This document shows, in pieces, positions 63,353-64,000 of a DNA stretch of 64,000 nucleotides (positions within the stretch are counted from its first letter, which is position 1; each line of letters opens with the position of its first letter). Origin of the DNA: Achatina immaculata (lineage: Eukaryota > Mollusca > Gastropoda > Stylommatophora > Achatinidae); the NCBI GenBank assembly GCA_009760885.1, contig CM019701.1, positions 15,396,282 to 15,460,281 of the forward strand, in the 5' to 3' direction. Below the pieces are notes generated by a model. It saw only the letters and a list, made by a program, of their open reading frames with translations. It ran no database searches and was not told where the DNA came from. Position numbers and translations under genes: made by a program.

Positions 63353-63600
63353 TGCAGTGAGAATATCTTGCGCAATTTCGGCAAACTATCTGGAATATTG
63401 ATAGGGGGATACAGCTTAAACACCTGGAGACATGCAGATGACACAGTCTTAATATCAAGAGTGAGAAATAACTATAAGAATTGCTGGACTTAGTAGTAAA
63501 AGAAAGCGAGAATAGGGGGCCTTACCTTGAACAAGAAGAAGGCGGATGTTATGGTCTTCTCAAAGAAACAAGCGATTCCTGAATGTAAATTAACAGTACT
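63353..63600 (+). mobile_element. LINE reverse-transcriptase palm fragment (family C-like)
   Basis: Plus strand 'YSLNTWRHADDTVLISRV' carries the xADD catalytic box, followed by 'LTLNKKKADVMVFSKKQAIP'. That leads into the same position as the family C thumb region. Frameshift near 63490. Confidence 0.75.
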
Positions 63601-63644
63601 TGTACTTGTACGAACTCCTTGTAACTGCGAGCTGTTGTTTGTTG

Positions 63645-63955
63645 TAGCCGATTCTGTATAGATGTTGAGGCACAGCATGGTATCGGCGTGGGAGCGGGTT
63701 ATGGCAGCTATTTTTTTTTCAGTCCCGGAGTACAGCTAAAAACCAGGGGGTGTGCATTGCTTCTTTAGCAGACTCAACCACCATGGGGACTACTGCTATC
63801 CCTGCCCCGTTAGCCAGACTAGGCCTGTTACTGGGGGTACCACGGAGAGGTGGGACAGGGTCTTGGTCAGCTATGGTTCGCTAACCCTGACGCTGGCATA
63901 TCAGCTATGGGTCGCTGACTGCCTCATCAGACAGGCGTCTTCACTGCGAAATCGC
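63645..63955 (+). repeat. Dispersed repeat, copy 2 (copy 1 at 26960-27235)
   Basis: Same order of motifs as copy 1: 'ccccgttagccagactaggc', 'gggacagggtcttggtcagc', 'tatggttcgctaaccctgac'. Nature unknown. Confidence 0.7.
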
Positions 63956-64000
63956 ATAAAATAACAGTAAAAGACACAATGCTGAGACAGGTGCACAAGT

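Overview
This is eukaryotic, repeat-dominated DNA from an animal. A mollusc, probably a gastropod, is an inference from the gene types, the many APE-endonuclease LINEs with simple-repeat 3' tails, the tRNA-derived SINEs and the very dense minisatellites; nothing in the window proves the taxon. No operons, Shine-Dalgarno sites, CRISPR arrays, rRNA or intact tRNA genes are visible. Most long open frames are read-through of tandem repeats.

Two host genes can be assembled exon by exon, both on the minus strand. (1) A cytosolic-type sulfotransferase has four exons (14792-14999, 13726-13929, 7177-7334, 6772-6889). All splice phases agree. The C-terminal exon or exons are not seen and probably lie left of the window. 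(2) A facilitative sugar transporter of the SLC2/GLUT family has nine exons between 58225 and 29653, again with every splice phase matching. It runs from the segment before TM3 to a stop codon after TM12; the exons for TM1-2 are not seen and probably lie right of 64000. The sulfotransferase would act on small acceptors with PAPS in the cytosol and the transporter at a membrane. Nothing suggests the two genes work together.

The rest is repeats. I use local names for LINE families by their 3' tails: A (GAA)n, B (GA)n, C (GAT)n, D (GATATAA/GATGTAA)n, E and E2 (CR1/L2-like, ATTC-type tail), F (ATG-rich), G, and H (TGAC/TGAA)n. Family D has a 944-codon uninterrupted endonuclease plus reverse transcriptase frame at 16977-19811, inserted in a 31-bp satellite. 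Family B has a near full-length but broken copy at 8501-11695 inside a sulfotransferase intron, with a 13-bp target-site duplication. There are several nested insertions with target-site duplications, one mariner relic (22741-24049), one non-autonomous hAT-type element (31310-31845) and tRNA-type SINEs.

Layout: 1-6.8 kb repeats and an old family A LINE; 6.8-15 kb sulfotransferase with intronic LINE B; 15.9-25.6 kb satellite with LINE D, then mariner, then the same satellite again; 26-29.5 kb polypurine DNA and minisatellites; 29.6-58.2 kb transporter gene with introns full of minisatellites, LINEs and the hAT element; 59-64 kb nested LINEs C, F, D and H.

The most interesting feature is a recurring theme: tandem duplication overlapping splice sites or coding sequence in both genes. 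Examples are an in-frame 60-bp duplication of a 3' splice site, a 38-bp array whose units copy a 5' splice site, and a 42-bp coding triplication.
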